This document shows, piece by piece, positions 1 to 7,757 of a stretch of DNA of 15,202 nt. The position numbers and the translations under genes were made by a program. The notes below the pieces were generated by a model that saw nothing but the letters and a program-made list of their open reading frames with translations, was not told where the DNA came from and made no database searches. The stretch's first letter is position 1, and every line of letters starts with the position of its first letter. Source of the DNA: an uncultured bacterium (GTDB lineage: Bacteria; Cyanobacteriota; Vampirovibrionia; Gastranaerophilales; Gastranaerophilaceae); contig CAJMPQ010000021.1 in the NCBI GenBank assembly GCA_905215335.1, positions 1 through 15,202 on the forward strand, written 5' to 3'.

Positions 1-29
1 TTCCTTTCCCTTTTTCCTATTGATTTTCC

Positions 30-58
30 AACGACTTGTAATACAGTCGTTTTTTTTT
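30..58 (+). terminator. Rho-independent terminator of an off-window plus-strand gene
   Basis: A seven-base arm AACGACT (30-36) pairs with AGTCGTT (45-51); two more pairs (GT/AC) are possible if one T is bulged. A run of nine T follows (50-58). The orientation fits termination of a plus-strand transcript entering from the left edge, converging on the solute-binding protein gene that stops at 67. On the minus strand the same hairpin has no T-tract after it, so it would not be expected to stop that gene. Confidence 0.75.
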
Positions 59-66
59 GCATAATA

Positions 67-1242
67 TTATTTATTAAAAATATATTCTGTTCTATTTTTA
101 ATATTATCTAAAATTTCTCTATAATTTACCGTCACAAAAGTTGGTTTAGAAGTTTCAATAACATTCAAAAAAGCTTGTGCATTTTTAGGTTTTTGATTAT
201 CTAAAAATGCTGACGAATTAGCAACATCTATTCTTGCCGGAACAACCAAACCACTTGCAGTAAATTTTTCAGAACTTTCTTTGGAAGAAAGGTATTTTAT
301 TAACATTAAAGCTTCTTTTTTATGTTTTGAAGCTTTTGCAATAGCCCATCCGGAAGCATCTAACGGTACAACACTACCTTTTTTACCTTTCGGAAATTCT
401 ACAACATCCCAATCAAATTTAGCTTCTTGTCTATATTTTGGGACAAGCCATCTGCCAGAAAGATGCATGGCTAATTTCCCTTGTAAAAACATTTGAGCCA
501 TTGTTGCACTGGCAGATTCTTCTTTTAATGGAGCTACATGATGTTTTGTTCTTAAGCCTGCATAGAAATTTAATGCTTCATAATTTGTTTTATCTTTTAA
601 AATATCTTTTTCAAAACCTCCACCCTCACTTGTCAGATATGGCAAGAAAAATAAAGGATCTTCTTCAAATGAAATACCAAAGACATCAGGTCGATGTGTT
701 AACTTTTTAGAAATATCTACAAATTCTTTAAATGTCCAATTTTTATGAGGGTATGGAACATTGTATTTATTAAAAAGATTTTTATTATAAAAAATAACTA
801 AATTCGAAACATCACGAGGTACAGCATAAACTTTACCTTTCCAAGTTAAAGCTTGAAGAGACTTATTATAAAAATCTCTGTATCCCAAATCATCAGAATA
901 TGGAGATAAATCTTCCAATACGCCGGCATTAGCATATATTGGTAAATATTGATTATTTATAAATACGACATCAGGAGCTGTATTTGAAGCAAAAAGTAAA
1001 TGTATTTTTTGAAAGTAATTCTGAGGAATATGCAAAAATTCTACATTAATATTTGGATTATCTTTTTCAAAATCCTCTAATATTGGTTTTAAAATACTAA
1101 TTTCTGACTCTGAACCCCAAGAAGCAAACTGTATTGTTGTCATATTTTTATTAGGGAAATGATTTTTTGCAGACAAATAATGACAGCAAAAAAAGCTCGC
1201 TCCAAGAATTAAACATATTGTTATTAATATTTTTTTATACAT
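67..1242 (-). CDS. ABC transporter extracellular solute-binding protein (family 1, sugar type)
   Basis: 391 residues, close to the usual 400-430 of family 1 (MalE/UgpB-like) binding proteins that deliver sugars or related solutes to an ABC importer. The N-terminus has a lysine-led hydrophobic stretch (residues 3-18) and a plausible signal peptidase I site after LSA (25). Two cysteines (19-20) lie nearby, but FFC is a poor lipobox, so lipidation is uncertain. The mature part begins with the family pattern: a first strand ending FASWG (39-43), an IL-P-L--FEK helix (50-60), NINVEF, then APDVVF (89-94) and later GKVYAVP and FYNK motifs. It starts 21 bases after the AMIN-protein gene on the same strand, so co-transcription is likely; no strong Shine-Dalgarno precedes the ATG. 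No permease or ATPase gene is in the window, so the partners must lie elsewhere. Substrate is not predictable from what can be seen. Confidence 0.85.
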   Translation of the reverse strand: MYKKILITICLILGASFFCCHYLSAKNHFPNKNMTTIQFASWGSESEISILKPILEDFEKDNPNINVEFLHIPQNYFQKIHLLFASNTAPDVVFINNQYLPIYANAGVLEDLSPYSDDLGYRDFYNKSLQALTWKGKVYAVPRDVSNLVIFYNKNLFNKYNVPYPHKNWTFKEFVDISKKLTHRPDVFGISFEEDPLFFLPYLTSEGGGFEKDILKDKTNYEALNFYAGLRTKHHVAPLKEESASATMAQMFLQGKLAMHLSGRWLVPKYRQEAKFDWDVVEFPKGKKGSVVPLDASGWAIAKASKHKKEALMLIKYLSSKESSEKFTASGLVVPARIDVANSSAFLDNQKPKNAQAFLNVIETSKPTFVTVNYREILDNIKNRTEYIFNK

Positions 1243-1263
1243 AGTTGACTATATTAGCATTGA

Positions 1264-3603
1264 CTAGATTTCAATAAGTGTTCCCATTTTTTCTTTTGAA
1301 ACATCAACTAAGCATTTGAAGCCGCCAACTTTAACGATATATACACTACCGTAGTCTAATCTTACTTGAAGAGGTTTATCTACAACATAGTCAAATTTTT
1401 TCAAGATAAAGATATTATCTTTGATTCTACCAACTAAAGCAGAAACACCATCTAAATTAACTACATAAAAACCTTTTTCTGCATCAATATTATAACCTGA
1501 TTTTACAATTAAACCATTCATATAATGAGTTGGTTCAGATTTAGTTTTGCTCATAGGATTTGTTGCTCTAGAAATTGGATTAGTAATTCCAGAACGACTC
1601 ATAGCCATTGATGGTTTTACCTGAGCCAAAGTATCTGCAACAGCAGACTTTTGCATTGTAGCAGCTCTTGATTGATCTTCTGAATCTAAAATTGATAAAT
1701 ACTCATCTAGTGAAGATAATAAATAATTTTCATTTTGTTTGTCCATTTTCATTTCCCCATTATTGTTAGTTAAATATCTGTTACTTGCATCCATTAAATC
1801 CACAACTTCTAATTCTGAATTAGTAGATTTTCTTCTATTCACACTTAATGGTGAATTTTTCAATTTAACAAAGCGACCTTCTTTATATGATTTATTTCTT
1901 GAAAGTTTTTTATCATCTTCCAATAAACTTCTGTGAGATTCTTTTAATGTAGGTTTCTTAGCAAAAGATTTCAATTTAATTTCAGAGAATTTACCCATAA
2001 TTGCGCTATCTTCTGATCTAACCTCATTAGAAACCTCTTCTGGTGGCTCTATACTTGGAGTTTGAGATAATGAATGCTCCAATTGAGAAATCTTAGCTCT
2101 CATTTGTTCTTTTAATTCTTCTTCTTTAGCATTCGGTATATTTTTGATACCGTCAGTTACTTGACTAAAACTCAAACCTGATACGCTATTTGAAACATTT
2201 TCAGAAGAATTGTATTTATTTTGAACACTATCTGAATATTGGTTCAAATTATTATTCATTTCATGATTTTTCAAATTACGTCTATTAGTATCAAATGCCG
2301 TATTTGCAGCATTTTCAGGATTTAAAATAGCCTTTCTTGTTGCAGACATATCTGTTACATAAGACATATCATTTGATTTTTCAACAGGATGAATTTTTTG
2401 TTCTTTTTCAGTATATTTTTTATATTTTTCTTGCCAATTCAAATTATCATCATCAATAATATCTTGGAATTCACGTCTACGTCTTCTAGCTTGATTTTTA
2501 GACGAAATATTAAAGAATGATTTCAAACGATCTGCATCTTTTTCGGAAGCATGTGAAACTGCATCAAACACTAAGAATGCAGCAACTAAAACTACTCCAA
2601 TACCACCTGCAATAACTATCCACATTGGGAAACCGTGTTTTGAAGATGATGTATCTTCTGCATTAACAGTATTATCAATAACTTGTGCTTGCTCCTGAAC
2701 ATTAGCTGGAGTAGTTTCTTCTTGTGGAATATCAAAAGTTGGATCCATTTTTACTTTAGGAGCTTGCTTTTCTTCAACAATCTTATGAGTTACTCTTGGT
2801 TCCAAATCAATTTGACGTTTACCATTTTCATCAAATTTCATTTTTGGAACGTAATTGTCCATAGGCAAACTTACATGCTGCTGTTGCACTTGCTTTTGAG
2901 GTTCTACTTTAACCCTTGGAGCAGTATTTGATTTATTTACATTTGCAACTTTTACAGGTTCCTCTTTTGCTTTTGGCATAGAAATTGGAACTATTTTTGG
3001 TATAGATACCAAACTCAAAGATGGGGTATTTGTTTTTGGTGTGTTGTTATTATTTTGTGCAACTTTTGATTGTGTAGAAACTTGTTTAGATTGCGCAGAA
3101 ACAGGTTTAGCAGATGTTGTAACCTTCGATGTTTCAACCTTTTTCACTTGAGGCTGAACTTGTGGTTTATTATTTTGCGCAATAAGATTTTTATAATCTT
3201 TTTGAGCCTGAGATAAAGGTGCAGTTTTACGCATATAGGTTCTAATATTTACAGGCTTGGTTGTTTCAAATGTAATCTTAGTATATCCACCTATACCATC
3301 ATCAACATTTTTTACCTGAATATCAGAAATTAAATCTTTAACTCCTCCCAAACTTGGAACTATAGAACTGGAACCTGATGTATTTGGGAGTAAAACAACA
3401 TAATGATTATTAGCTTTTCTAGTTACAACAGAATTTGTTGAATCACCTGTAGTATAAAAAGTTACGTCAACAGAATCTGCAATGGAAGATTTTTTTACAT
3501 CCATTTGTAACAAGCTGCTGGAATTATTTGCTTGAGCAACTGAAAAACCTGCAACCAATGCAGTTAAAACAGCCGCTACTACAATATTTTTCTTATTAAT
3601 CAT
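1264..3603 (-). CDS. AMIN-domain single-pass membrane protein with long disordered tail
   Basis: 779 residues. An N-terminal signal peptide (about 1-25, ending AQA) leads into an AMIN-like beta domain (about 32-125), a fold that in other bacteria binds peptidoglycan or targets envelope machines such as amidases and secretins. A low-complexity region rich in Q, N, K, P and V (about 140-320) would span the periplasm. A clear transmembrane helix (325-347) is followed by charged sequence including five arginines (373-377), as expected for a stop-transfer end, so the remaining ~430 residues should be cytoplasmic. Most of that tail looks disordered (S, N, K, E rich); the last ~85 residues (695-779) form a compact, probably beta-rich domain. 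I do not recognise that domain. The start is supported by a weak GGAAAAG just before the ATG and a TATTAT -10 candidate. The solute-binding protein gene follows 21 bases downstream. Function unknown; an envelope scaffold linking cell wall and cytoplasm is an inference. Confidence 0.8.
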   Translation of the reverse strand: MINKKNIVVAAVLTALVAGFSVAQANNSSSLLQMDVKKSSIADSVDVTFYTTGDSTNSVVTRKANNHYVVLLPNTSGSSSIVPSLGGVKDLISDIQVKNVDDGIGGYTKITFETTKPVNIRTYMRKTAPLSQAQKDYKNLIAQNNKPQVQPQVKKVETSKVTTSAKPVSAQSKQVSTQSKVAQNNNNTPKTNTPSLSLVSIPKIVPISMPKAKEEPVKVANVNKSNTAPRVKVEPQKQVQQQHVSLPMDNYVPKMKFDENGKRQIDLEPRVTHKIVEEKQAPKVKMDPTFDIPQEETTPANVQEQAQVIDNTVNAEDTSSSKHGFPMWIVIAGGIGVVLVAAFLVFDAVSHASEKDADRLKSFFNISSKNQARRRRREFQDIIDDDNLNWQEKYKKYTEKEQKIHPVEKSNDMSYVTDMSATRKAILNPENAANTAFDTNRRNLKNHEMNNNLNQYSDSVQNKYNSSENVSNSVSGLSFSQVTDGIKNIPNAKEEELKEQMRAKISQLEHSLSQTPSIEPPEEVSNEVRSEDSAIMGKFSEIKLKSFAKKPTLKESHRSLLEDDKKLSRNKSYKEGRFVKLKNSPLSVNRRKSTNSELEVVDLMDASNRYLTNNNGEMKMDKQNENYLLSSLDEYLSILDSEDQSRAATMQKSAVADTLAQVKPSMAMSRSGITNPISRATNPMSKTKSEPTHYMNGLIVKSGYNIDAEKGFYVVNLDGVSALVGRIKDNIFILKKFDYVVDKPLQVRLDYGSVYIVKVGGFKCLVDVSKEKMGTLIEI

Positions 3604-3638
3604 TCTTTTCCACTAATCTAACAACTACACTACTATAT

Positions 3639-3644
3639 ATAATA
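3639..3644 (-). promoter_or_regulatory. Candidate -10 box for the AMIN-protein gene
   Basis: TATTAT on the minus strand, about 35 bases before the ATG at 3603, would give a leader of roughly 28 bases. No convincing -35 hexamer lies 16-18 bases upstream, so this rests on the -10 alone. Confidence 0.35.
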
Positions 3645-3692
3645 CTCGATAGTAAAAAAAATTGCTACTTTATTAAAAAAATATAAGATTTA

Positions 3693-3701
3693 TGTTACAA
3701 T
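3693..3701 (+). promoter_or_regulatory. Extended -10 promoter of era, probable leaderless start
   Basis: TGTTACAAT is an extended -10 (TGn plus TACAAT, 3696-3701). Only six bases separate it from the ATG at 3708, so transcription should begin at or within a base or two of the start codon. No Shine-Dalgarno is present. The -35 position (TTAAAA, 3673-3678) is weak, which is typical when the TGn extension is used. rsmI and the symporter gene show the same six-base spacing. Confidence 0.55.
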
Positions 3702-3707
3702 AAGTTC

Positions 3708-4601
3708 ATGAAAAGCGGATTTGTATCAATTATCGGAAGACCAAATGTAGGTAAATCAACCCTTTTAAACCAAATATTAGGGCAAAAAATTGTTATTACT
3801 ACAGACAAGGCACAAACAACAAGAAAAAGAATTAAAGGTATTTTAACAACTGACGAAGGACAAGTAGTTTTCGTTGATACACCAGGAGTTCATAAGCCAT
3901 TAAATAAATTAGGTGAATTTTTGTTAGATGAAGCAAAAATTGCAATTCCTGATGCTGATTTAATTTTATTCTTAGTAGATGGTTCTGATGAAGCAGGAAA
4001 AGGTGATAAATGGATTGCTCAAAATCTTCTACAAACAAATATTCCTATCGTAATCGTTATGAATAAAGTCGATAAAATTAAAAAACCTGAAAAAGTTGAA
4101 GCTAACCTTTTATCTTATAAAACTTTATTTAACGAAAATTTACCGGTAGTAAAAATTTCAGCAAAAACAGGAAGAAATATTGATACACTTATAAAAAACA
4201 TTTTCAAAAAACTCCCAGAAGGCGAAGCTCTTTATCCTGAAGATGTCGTAACTGAAGAAACAATGAGAGATGTAACAGAAGAAATTATTAGAGAAAAAAT
4301 ACTTCTAAATACATCTGATGAAATTCCACATTCAGTAGCTGTAAAAGTTACTAACTATTTTGAAAAAGAAGATATTGATAAAATTTATGCCACAATCTAC
4401 TGTGAACACAAAAGCCAAAAGGGTATTCTAATTGGAAAAGGTGGAAATCTTTTAAAGAAAATAGGCACCGAAGCTCGATTAGAATTAGAAAAAATTGTAG
4501 AAAAGAAAGTTTATTTAGAACTTGAAGTAAAAGTTGAAAAAGATTGGCGTAAAAAACAAAATATATTAAAGAATTTTGGTTATCAACAAGAAAAAGACTA
4601 A
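3708..4601 (+). CDS. era: GTPase Era, 16S rRNA / 30S subunit maturation
   Basis: 297 residues, the normal length for Era. The GTPase domain shows every G motif: G1 GRPNVGKS (10-17), G2 around TTRKRIKG (37-44), G3 DTPG (57-60), G4 NKVD (119-122) and G5 SAK (151-153). The C-terminal KH domain has its GKGG loop (243-246) and the usual LE-EVKVEKDWR segment near 271-281. Era binds the 3' end of 16S rRNA on the pre-30S particle and couples GTP hydrolysis to subunit assembly. The gene stands alone here rather than beside rnc or recO. It appears to be transcribed from an extended -10 promoter so close to the ATG that the mRNA would lack a leader. Its stop codon lies inside the left arm of the terminator hairpin. 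Nothing in the protein looks aberrant. Confidence 0.97.
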   Translation: MKSGFVSIIGRPNVGKSTLLNQILGQKIVITTDKAQTTRKRIKGILTTDEGQVVFVDTPGVHKPLNKLGEFLLDEAKIAIPDADLILFLVDGSDEAGKGDKWIAQNLLQTNIPIVIVMNKVDKIKKPEKVEANLLSYKTLFNENLPVVKISAKTGRNIDTLIKNIFKKLPEGEALYPEDVVTEETMRDVTEEIIREKILLNTSDEIPHSVAVKVTNYFEKEDIDKIYATIYCEHKSQKGILIGKGGNLLKKIGTEARLELEKIVEKKVYLELEVKVEKDWRKKQNILKNFGYQQEKD

Positions 4602-4625
4602 ATGAAAATTCATTTAGTCTTTTTC
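4590..4625. terminator. Bidirectional terminator overlapping the end of era
   Basis: Arms of 17 bases (4590-4606 and 4609-4625) are perfect inverted complements and include flanking A5/T5 tracts. The practical core stem is GACTAAATG with CATTTAGTC. Both strands end in a T-tract, so it can serve era from the left and the unknown gene (stop at 4649) from the right. The era stop codon TAA (4599-4601) lies in the left arm, so a ribosome finishing era would cover it. Confidence 0.85.
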
Positions 4626-4648
4626 TTTTGCGTAATTGTATGTTTTAT

Positions 4649-5155
4649 TTAAAAGTTAAGCGTACCTAAACTTTGAACAGATTGGAATTTACTAATTTCT
4701 CTTAAATACTGTTCTAAAGCCTTATAACCATTATAAATTTCGTTAGAAATAGAAGCATAACGACTTGCTTCTAAGAACTTTAATTCTTTAACTCTGATTA
4801 GTAAAATATTATCAGAATCAGCTTTTAAAGTTTCATCATCAGAGTCAGACCATTTTTGTAATAAAGCAAGTTCATCATACATTTGCTTCATTGTTGTAAA
4901 TTCTAAAGTATTAAAATCATATTTTTCTAACAAAGCTTTTTCAACATTTGAAATTCTGCTCAAACAAGCTTGGAATTTAAAAACTTTTTTAATAATTAAA
5001 TAATTATCAGCAATTCTTTTATGAGATCCCGGAACATTATTTTTAGCTAACAAAGCTGCAAATGAACGAGAAGTAAAAGAATCAGTTTCGCTTGAGAATG
5101 CACTTTTTGAAGTTAAGTCAAATTCTGATTTATTTTCTACCATAGTATCTAACAT
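4649..5155 (-). CDS. Hypothetical protein, mostly helical, 168 residues
   Basis: I do not recognise this protein. It has no signal peptide or membrane segment, so it is probably cytoplasmic. The first ~35 residues are S, T, E, K rich and probably flexible; from about 45 to 160 the sequence is heptad-like and charged, suggesting an alpha-helical bundle, with one cysteine (about 63). The reading frame is well supported: a strong GGAGG (5160-5164) lies 4 bases before the ATG, and a good promoter (ATGACA, 17 bases, TATTAT) lies just upstream. A second in-frame Met at residue 5 has no comparable ribosome site. It is a single-gene unit, convergent with era and divergent from the TPR protein gene across a 301-base control region, so regulation linked to the TPR gene is possible but unproven. 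Confidence 0.8.
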   Translation of the reverse strand: MLDTMVENKSEFDLTSKSAFSSETDSFTSRSFAALLAKNNVPGSHKRIADNYLIIKKVFKFQACLSRISNVEKALLEKYDFNTLEFTTMKQMYDELALLQKWSDSDDETLKADSDNILLIRVKELKFLEASRYASISNEIYNGYKALEQYLREISKFQSVQSLGTLNF

Positions 5156-5159
5156 TCTT

Positions 5160-5164
5160 CCTCC
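5160..5164 (-). promoter_or_regulatory. Strong ribosome binding site fixing the start of the 168-residue protein
   Basis: GGAGG on the minus strand, 4 bases before the ATG at 5155. It contrasts with the SD-less starts of era, rsmI and the symporter, and it favours the first Met over the Met at residue 5. Confidence 0.75.
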
Positions 5165-5173
5165 GATATGTTG

Positions 5174-5202
5174 ATAATAAAATAATGGAAAACGTTTGTC
5201 AT
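5174..5202 (-). promoter_or_regulatory. Sigma-70-type promoter of the 168-residue protein gene
   Basis: On the minus strand ATGACA (5202-5197) and TATTAT (5179-5174) are separated by exactly 17 bases, each one mismatch from consensus. The predicted start lies near 5167, leaving a leader of about 12 bases that holds the GGAGG ribosome site. Confidence 0.6.
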
Positions 5203-5373
5203 GGTATTATGTCAAATTATTTACATTTATTCAAAAAATACCTCATTTAAGCTAAAACAAAACTTGGGAAAACTCAATCATACTCAAACTTACAAGCTTT
5301 TTATAAAATAGTTAAAAATAAAAAATTTATATTGACTTTTATAAAAAAAAACTTAAACAAAACATGTAAAAAA

Positions 5374-5389
5374 TCATACCAAAGTATGA
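5374..5389. repeat. Perfect inverted repeat upstream of the TPR gene
   Basis: TCATAC and GTATGA are exact inverted complements separated by CAAA. Flanking A6 on the left and T5 on the right could extend the pairing across a CC bulge. It could be an operator close to the TPR promoter, or a weak terminator-like hairpin; position alone does not decide. Confidence 0.45.
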
Positions 5390-5456
5390 CCTTTTTATAA
5401 TAAAAATATGATACAAATATAGTGTATAAAACAGGCTAGAGGGTGGATAAGTAGAT

Positions 5457-7004
5457 ATGGGTTTAAGCCTAAATAACATATATCAAAGACCTTATGTCAA
5501 ACAGGACAATAGAACTCCTGTTAAAAAACGTGACGAAGAAGAAAAATCTTCAGCCACCAATGCCCAACGTGAACAAGAATCTAACTCTAATGCCAAAAGT
5601 AAAGGTTTACAATATGTAGAACAAAAAACGCAAACTTATACCCCGGCATACGAACAAAAGTTCACTATACCAAGCCAAACAGGCTATCAAAATGTTAATA
5701 TAAATTCTCAACAACATATTCCAAATACAAATGCAACAACTCCACTAGATTCAGTTGCACAAAACAGACTTGATAGCCAAATTAACATTGCTCAAATCTT
5801 AAAAGATTTCAAAAACACAGCCCTAGCAATCGGAACTCCTGATGATTTGTTAGATGAAGTTAATGATTATATTGGCTTAATTGAAAAACAAGTTCATAGA
5901 AATAACCCTAATACAAAACTTGTTAAATCAAATTTAAAAAATGCTGCATCTATTTTAGATAAACACATTTCAGACACATTAAATAAAGATTCAAAAGTTG
6001 TAGAAAACTGGGTTGATACATTATTCTTACAAAAAATCAACTTCAATTACGATGAAGAAGACATTAACGAAAGATTTCTTGTAAAATTTCCTGACGGCTC
6101 TACAAGTCAAACAAAACGCCAAGAAGAATTAAAAGAAACATCTCAAGTTGAAGAACTTCCAAAAGCAGTTGAAGAAAGCCCTAATGTAATTCCAATTTCT
6201 GTTGCCGGACAAACTCCATCAACAAAAATTCCGCAAGATAAACAATTAAAATCTTTATTTATCCAAGCAAAGAAATATGCTTATGCAAAAGATCCTGAAA
6301 AAGCAATAAAAGCTTTTGAACAAGCCCTAAACAGAGCAATGGAAATAGATGATACAGAAACTTCAGGTAAGATTTATTATGAAGTTGGTAAAATCTATGA
6401 TGATCATGATTATTTAGCTCAAGCTCTAAAAAGCTATAATCAAGCAGCAAAATTATCAAAAGACGAAAATGTAAAAACAAAAGCTCATTATTCAATGGCT
6501 CAAATTTATGATGATGTAAATCAAATTACACCAGCACTTGACCACTACATAACAACAGTATCTTATGCCGGTGAAGCTGAAAATCTTCCAGCACAATCAG
6601 CATCTTTAACTAAAATTGGTAATATTTATACCGATATGTATGATAAAGAAGCTTTTGATTTTTATGACGTAGCTTCAGGTTTAGCTGATGAAACTCAAAA
6701 TTATAACCTTAGAGGATTTGTATCATCAAATACAGGTAATGCTTATACAAAATTTGAAGAACCAGAAAAAGCATTAAAATCATATTCAAAAGCAGTACAA
6801 AATTACACAACAGCAAACTCTCCAGTAAAAACTGCTCAAAATTACTTATCTGCAGCTGATATTATGGTTGAATTTAATAATATAAATAAAGCTTATAATC
6901 TTTTAACTAAAGCTCAAAAATACGCACGTCAAACTGATAATATTAATTTAATGAACGAAATTAATACAAAACTAAAACAACTTCAAGCTCTTGACGTAAA
7001 ATAA
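5457..7004 (+). CDS. TPR-repeat scaffold protein with disordered N-terminus
   Basis: 515 residues without signal peptide or membrane helix, so cytoplasmic. Residues 1-105 are rich in Q, N, T, S and K and look disordered. A helical segment follows (about 106-190), then an acidic/proline linker (215-262). From about 264 to 500 there are six TPR-like units with a period near 38-40, each with an alanine/tyrosine helix such as KIYYEVGKIYDDHD (305-318) and GNAYTKFEEPEKALKSY (427-443). TPR arrays bind partner peptides; the partner is unknown. The long flexible N-terminus suggests an adaptor. Translation probably uses the GAGGG/GGTGG stretch about 10 bases before the ATG. It is a single-gene unit ended by a perfect terminator. 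It is divergent from the unknown 168-residue gene. The coding identity is secure, the role is not. Confidence 0.88.
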   Translation: MGLSLNNIYQRPYVKQDNRTPVKKRDEEEKSSATNAQREQESNSNAKSKGLQYVEQKTQTYTPAYEQKFTIPSQTGYQNVNINSQQHIPNTNATTPLDSVAQNRLDSQINIAQILKDFKNTALAIGTPDDLLDEVNDYIGLIEKQVHRNNPNTKLVKSNLKNAASILDKHISDTLNKDSKVVENWVDTLFLQKINFNYDEEDINERFLVKFPDGSTSQTKRQEELKETSQVEELPKAVEESPNVIPISVAGQTPSTKIPQDKQLKSLFIQAKKYAYAKDPEKAIKAFEQALNRAMEIDDTETSGKIYYEVGKIYDDHDYLAQALKSYNQAAKLSKDENVKTKAHYSMAQIYDDVNQITPALDHYITTVSYAGEAENLPAQSASLTKIGNIYTDMYDKEAFDFYDVASGLADETQNYNLRGFVSSNTGNAYTKFEEPEKALKSYSKAVQNYTTANSPVKTAQNYLSAADIMVEFNNINKAYNLLTKAQKYARQTDNINLMNEINTKLKQLQALDVK

Positions 7005-7032
7005 ATAAAAACTACTGAATATGTTTTTATAA

Positions 7033-7067
7033 AAAAAGATATGGCTAAAATCTAGCCATATCTTTTT
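7033..7067. terminator. Perfect bidirectional terminator between TPR gene and UDG gene
   Basis: A 15-base perfect stem (7033-7047 with 7053-7067), core GATATGGCTA/TAGCCATATC, with a five-base loop AAATC. The stem is flanked by A5 and T5 tracts, so it works in both directions for the convergent genes ending at 7004 and 7100. Confidence 0.9.
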
Positions 7068-7099
7068 CTCTATCATAAGATATAAATTTTATTTTGTGA

Positions 7100-7747
7100 C
7101 TACACCAAAGCCAATTCCTTATTGAAAGGGTTACAGGTGGAACACACCTTTTTGTCACCCAAAACTTCAGCTTTAATTTTAGCCAAATCTTCTTGCATCA
7201 ATCTTCTTGGAGAACCTTCTTCCATAGAATGATTTCTCAACAAGTAAGATGGATGGAAAATTGCCATAGCTTTATATGTTTTACCATTAATAGTTACATC
7301 AAACCAATTTCCACGAACTTTAGAAATTTGAACTTTTTTATCTTCCCAGAAAGATTTCAATGCAGTAGCACCACAGAAAATAATAGCTTGTGGATTCATA
7401 ATATCAATTTGAGCAGTTAAATATCTTTCACACATAGTTTTTTCAACTTCTGTTGGAACTCTATTTTCAGGTGGTCTACATTTTACAGTATTAATGATAT
7501 ATAAATCTTCTTGTCTAGAAATACCAGCTTCTTCTAAAAACTTATCTAGAAGTTGACCTGCACGACCAACAAATGGTTTACCTGTTTCATCTTCAGTTTC
7601 TCCAGGAGCTTCACCGATAAACACAATTCTTGCAGTTTCCGGATTTCCATCAGAAAAAACAACATTCTTACGGGTATTTGCTAACACACAATCTGTACAA
7701 TTTTCACATTTTGATTGTAAAATGTCTAAGCAACCTTTTTTAATCAT
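7100..7747 (-). CDS. Uracil-DNA glycosylase, family 4 (4Fe-4S)
   Basis: 215 residues. Removes uracil arising from cytosine deamination or dUTP misincorporation, the first step of base excision repair. Motif A GEAPGE (45-50) with TGKPFVGRAGQLL (55-67) and motif B HPSYLLRN (165-172) are those of family 4. The four expected cluster cysteines are C14 and C17 (CENC), C90 in the CRPPENR motif, and C106. Unusually, an additional C-x-x-C (202-205) sits in a C-terminal tail of about 20 residues, and C20 follows the first pair. The start is backed by GAGGAG (7758-7763) about 10 bases before the ATG and a TATAAT box at 7771-7776 in the gap after the symporter gene. It is therefore probably expressed from its own promoter, with possible readthrough from the symporter 56 bases upstream. 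Family assignment is firm. Confidence 0.93.
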   Translation of the reverse strand: MIKKGCLDILQSKCENCTDCVLANTRKNVVFSDGNPETARIVFIGEAPGETEDETGKPFVGRAGQLLDKFLEEAGISRQEDLYIINTVKCRPPENRVPTEVEKTMCERYLTAQIDIMNPQAIIFCGATALKSFWEDKKVQISKVRGNWFDVTINGKTYKAMAIFHPSYLLRNHSMEEGSPRRLMQEDLAKIKAEVLGDKKVCSTCNPFNKELALV

Positions 7748-7757
7748 TTAATACTCT

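Larger units (their letters stand above)
5156..5456. other. Divergent AT-rich control region (301 bases, no gene)
   Basis: This is the longest gene-free stretch inside the window. It lies between two divergent genes. It holds the promoter and ribosome site of the minus-strand gene on its left side, a TCATAC-CAAA-GTATGA inverted repeat (5374-5389), and weak -10 candidates for the TPR gene (TGATACAAA 5409-5417, TATAAA 5425-5430). A GAGGG/GGTGG segment (5439-5446) lies before the TPR ATG at 5457. No small open frame with a convincing ribosome site and no RNA gene is visible in 5216-5400, which is mostly A and T. Confidence 0.6.

Noticed and set aside
438..710. Plus-strand open frames (also 281-496) across the solute-binding protein gene
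   Set aside because: Both are antisense to a gene with clear family motifs and give low-complexity, motif-free translations.
5210..5215. TTGACA on the minus strand as the -35 of the 168-residue gene
   Set aside because: At 17-18 bases downstream the sequence is TTTTCC/TTTCCA, not a -10. The ATGACA/TATTAT pair nearby has correct spacing.
5332..5337. TTGACT as the -35 of the TPR gene
   Set aside because: No good -10 occurs at a 16-18 base spacing, and it lies more than 100 bases before the ATG.
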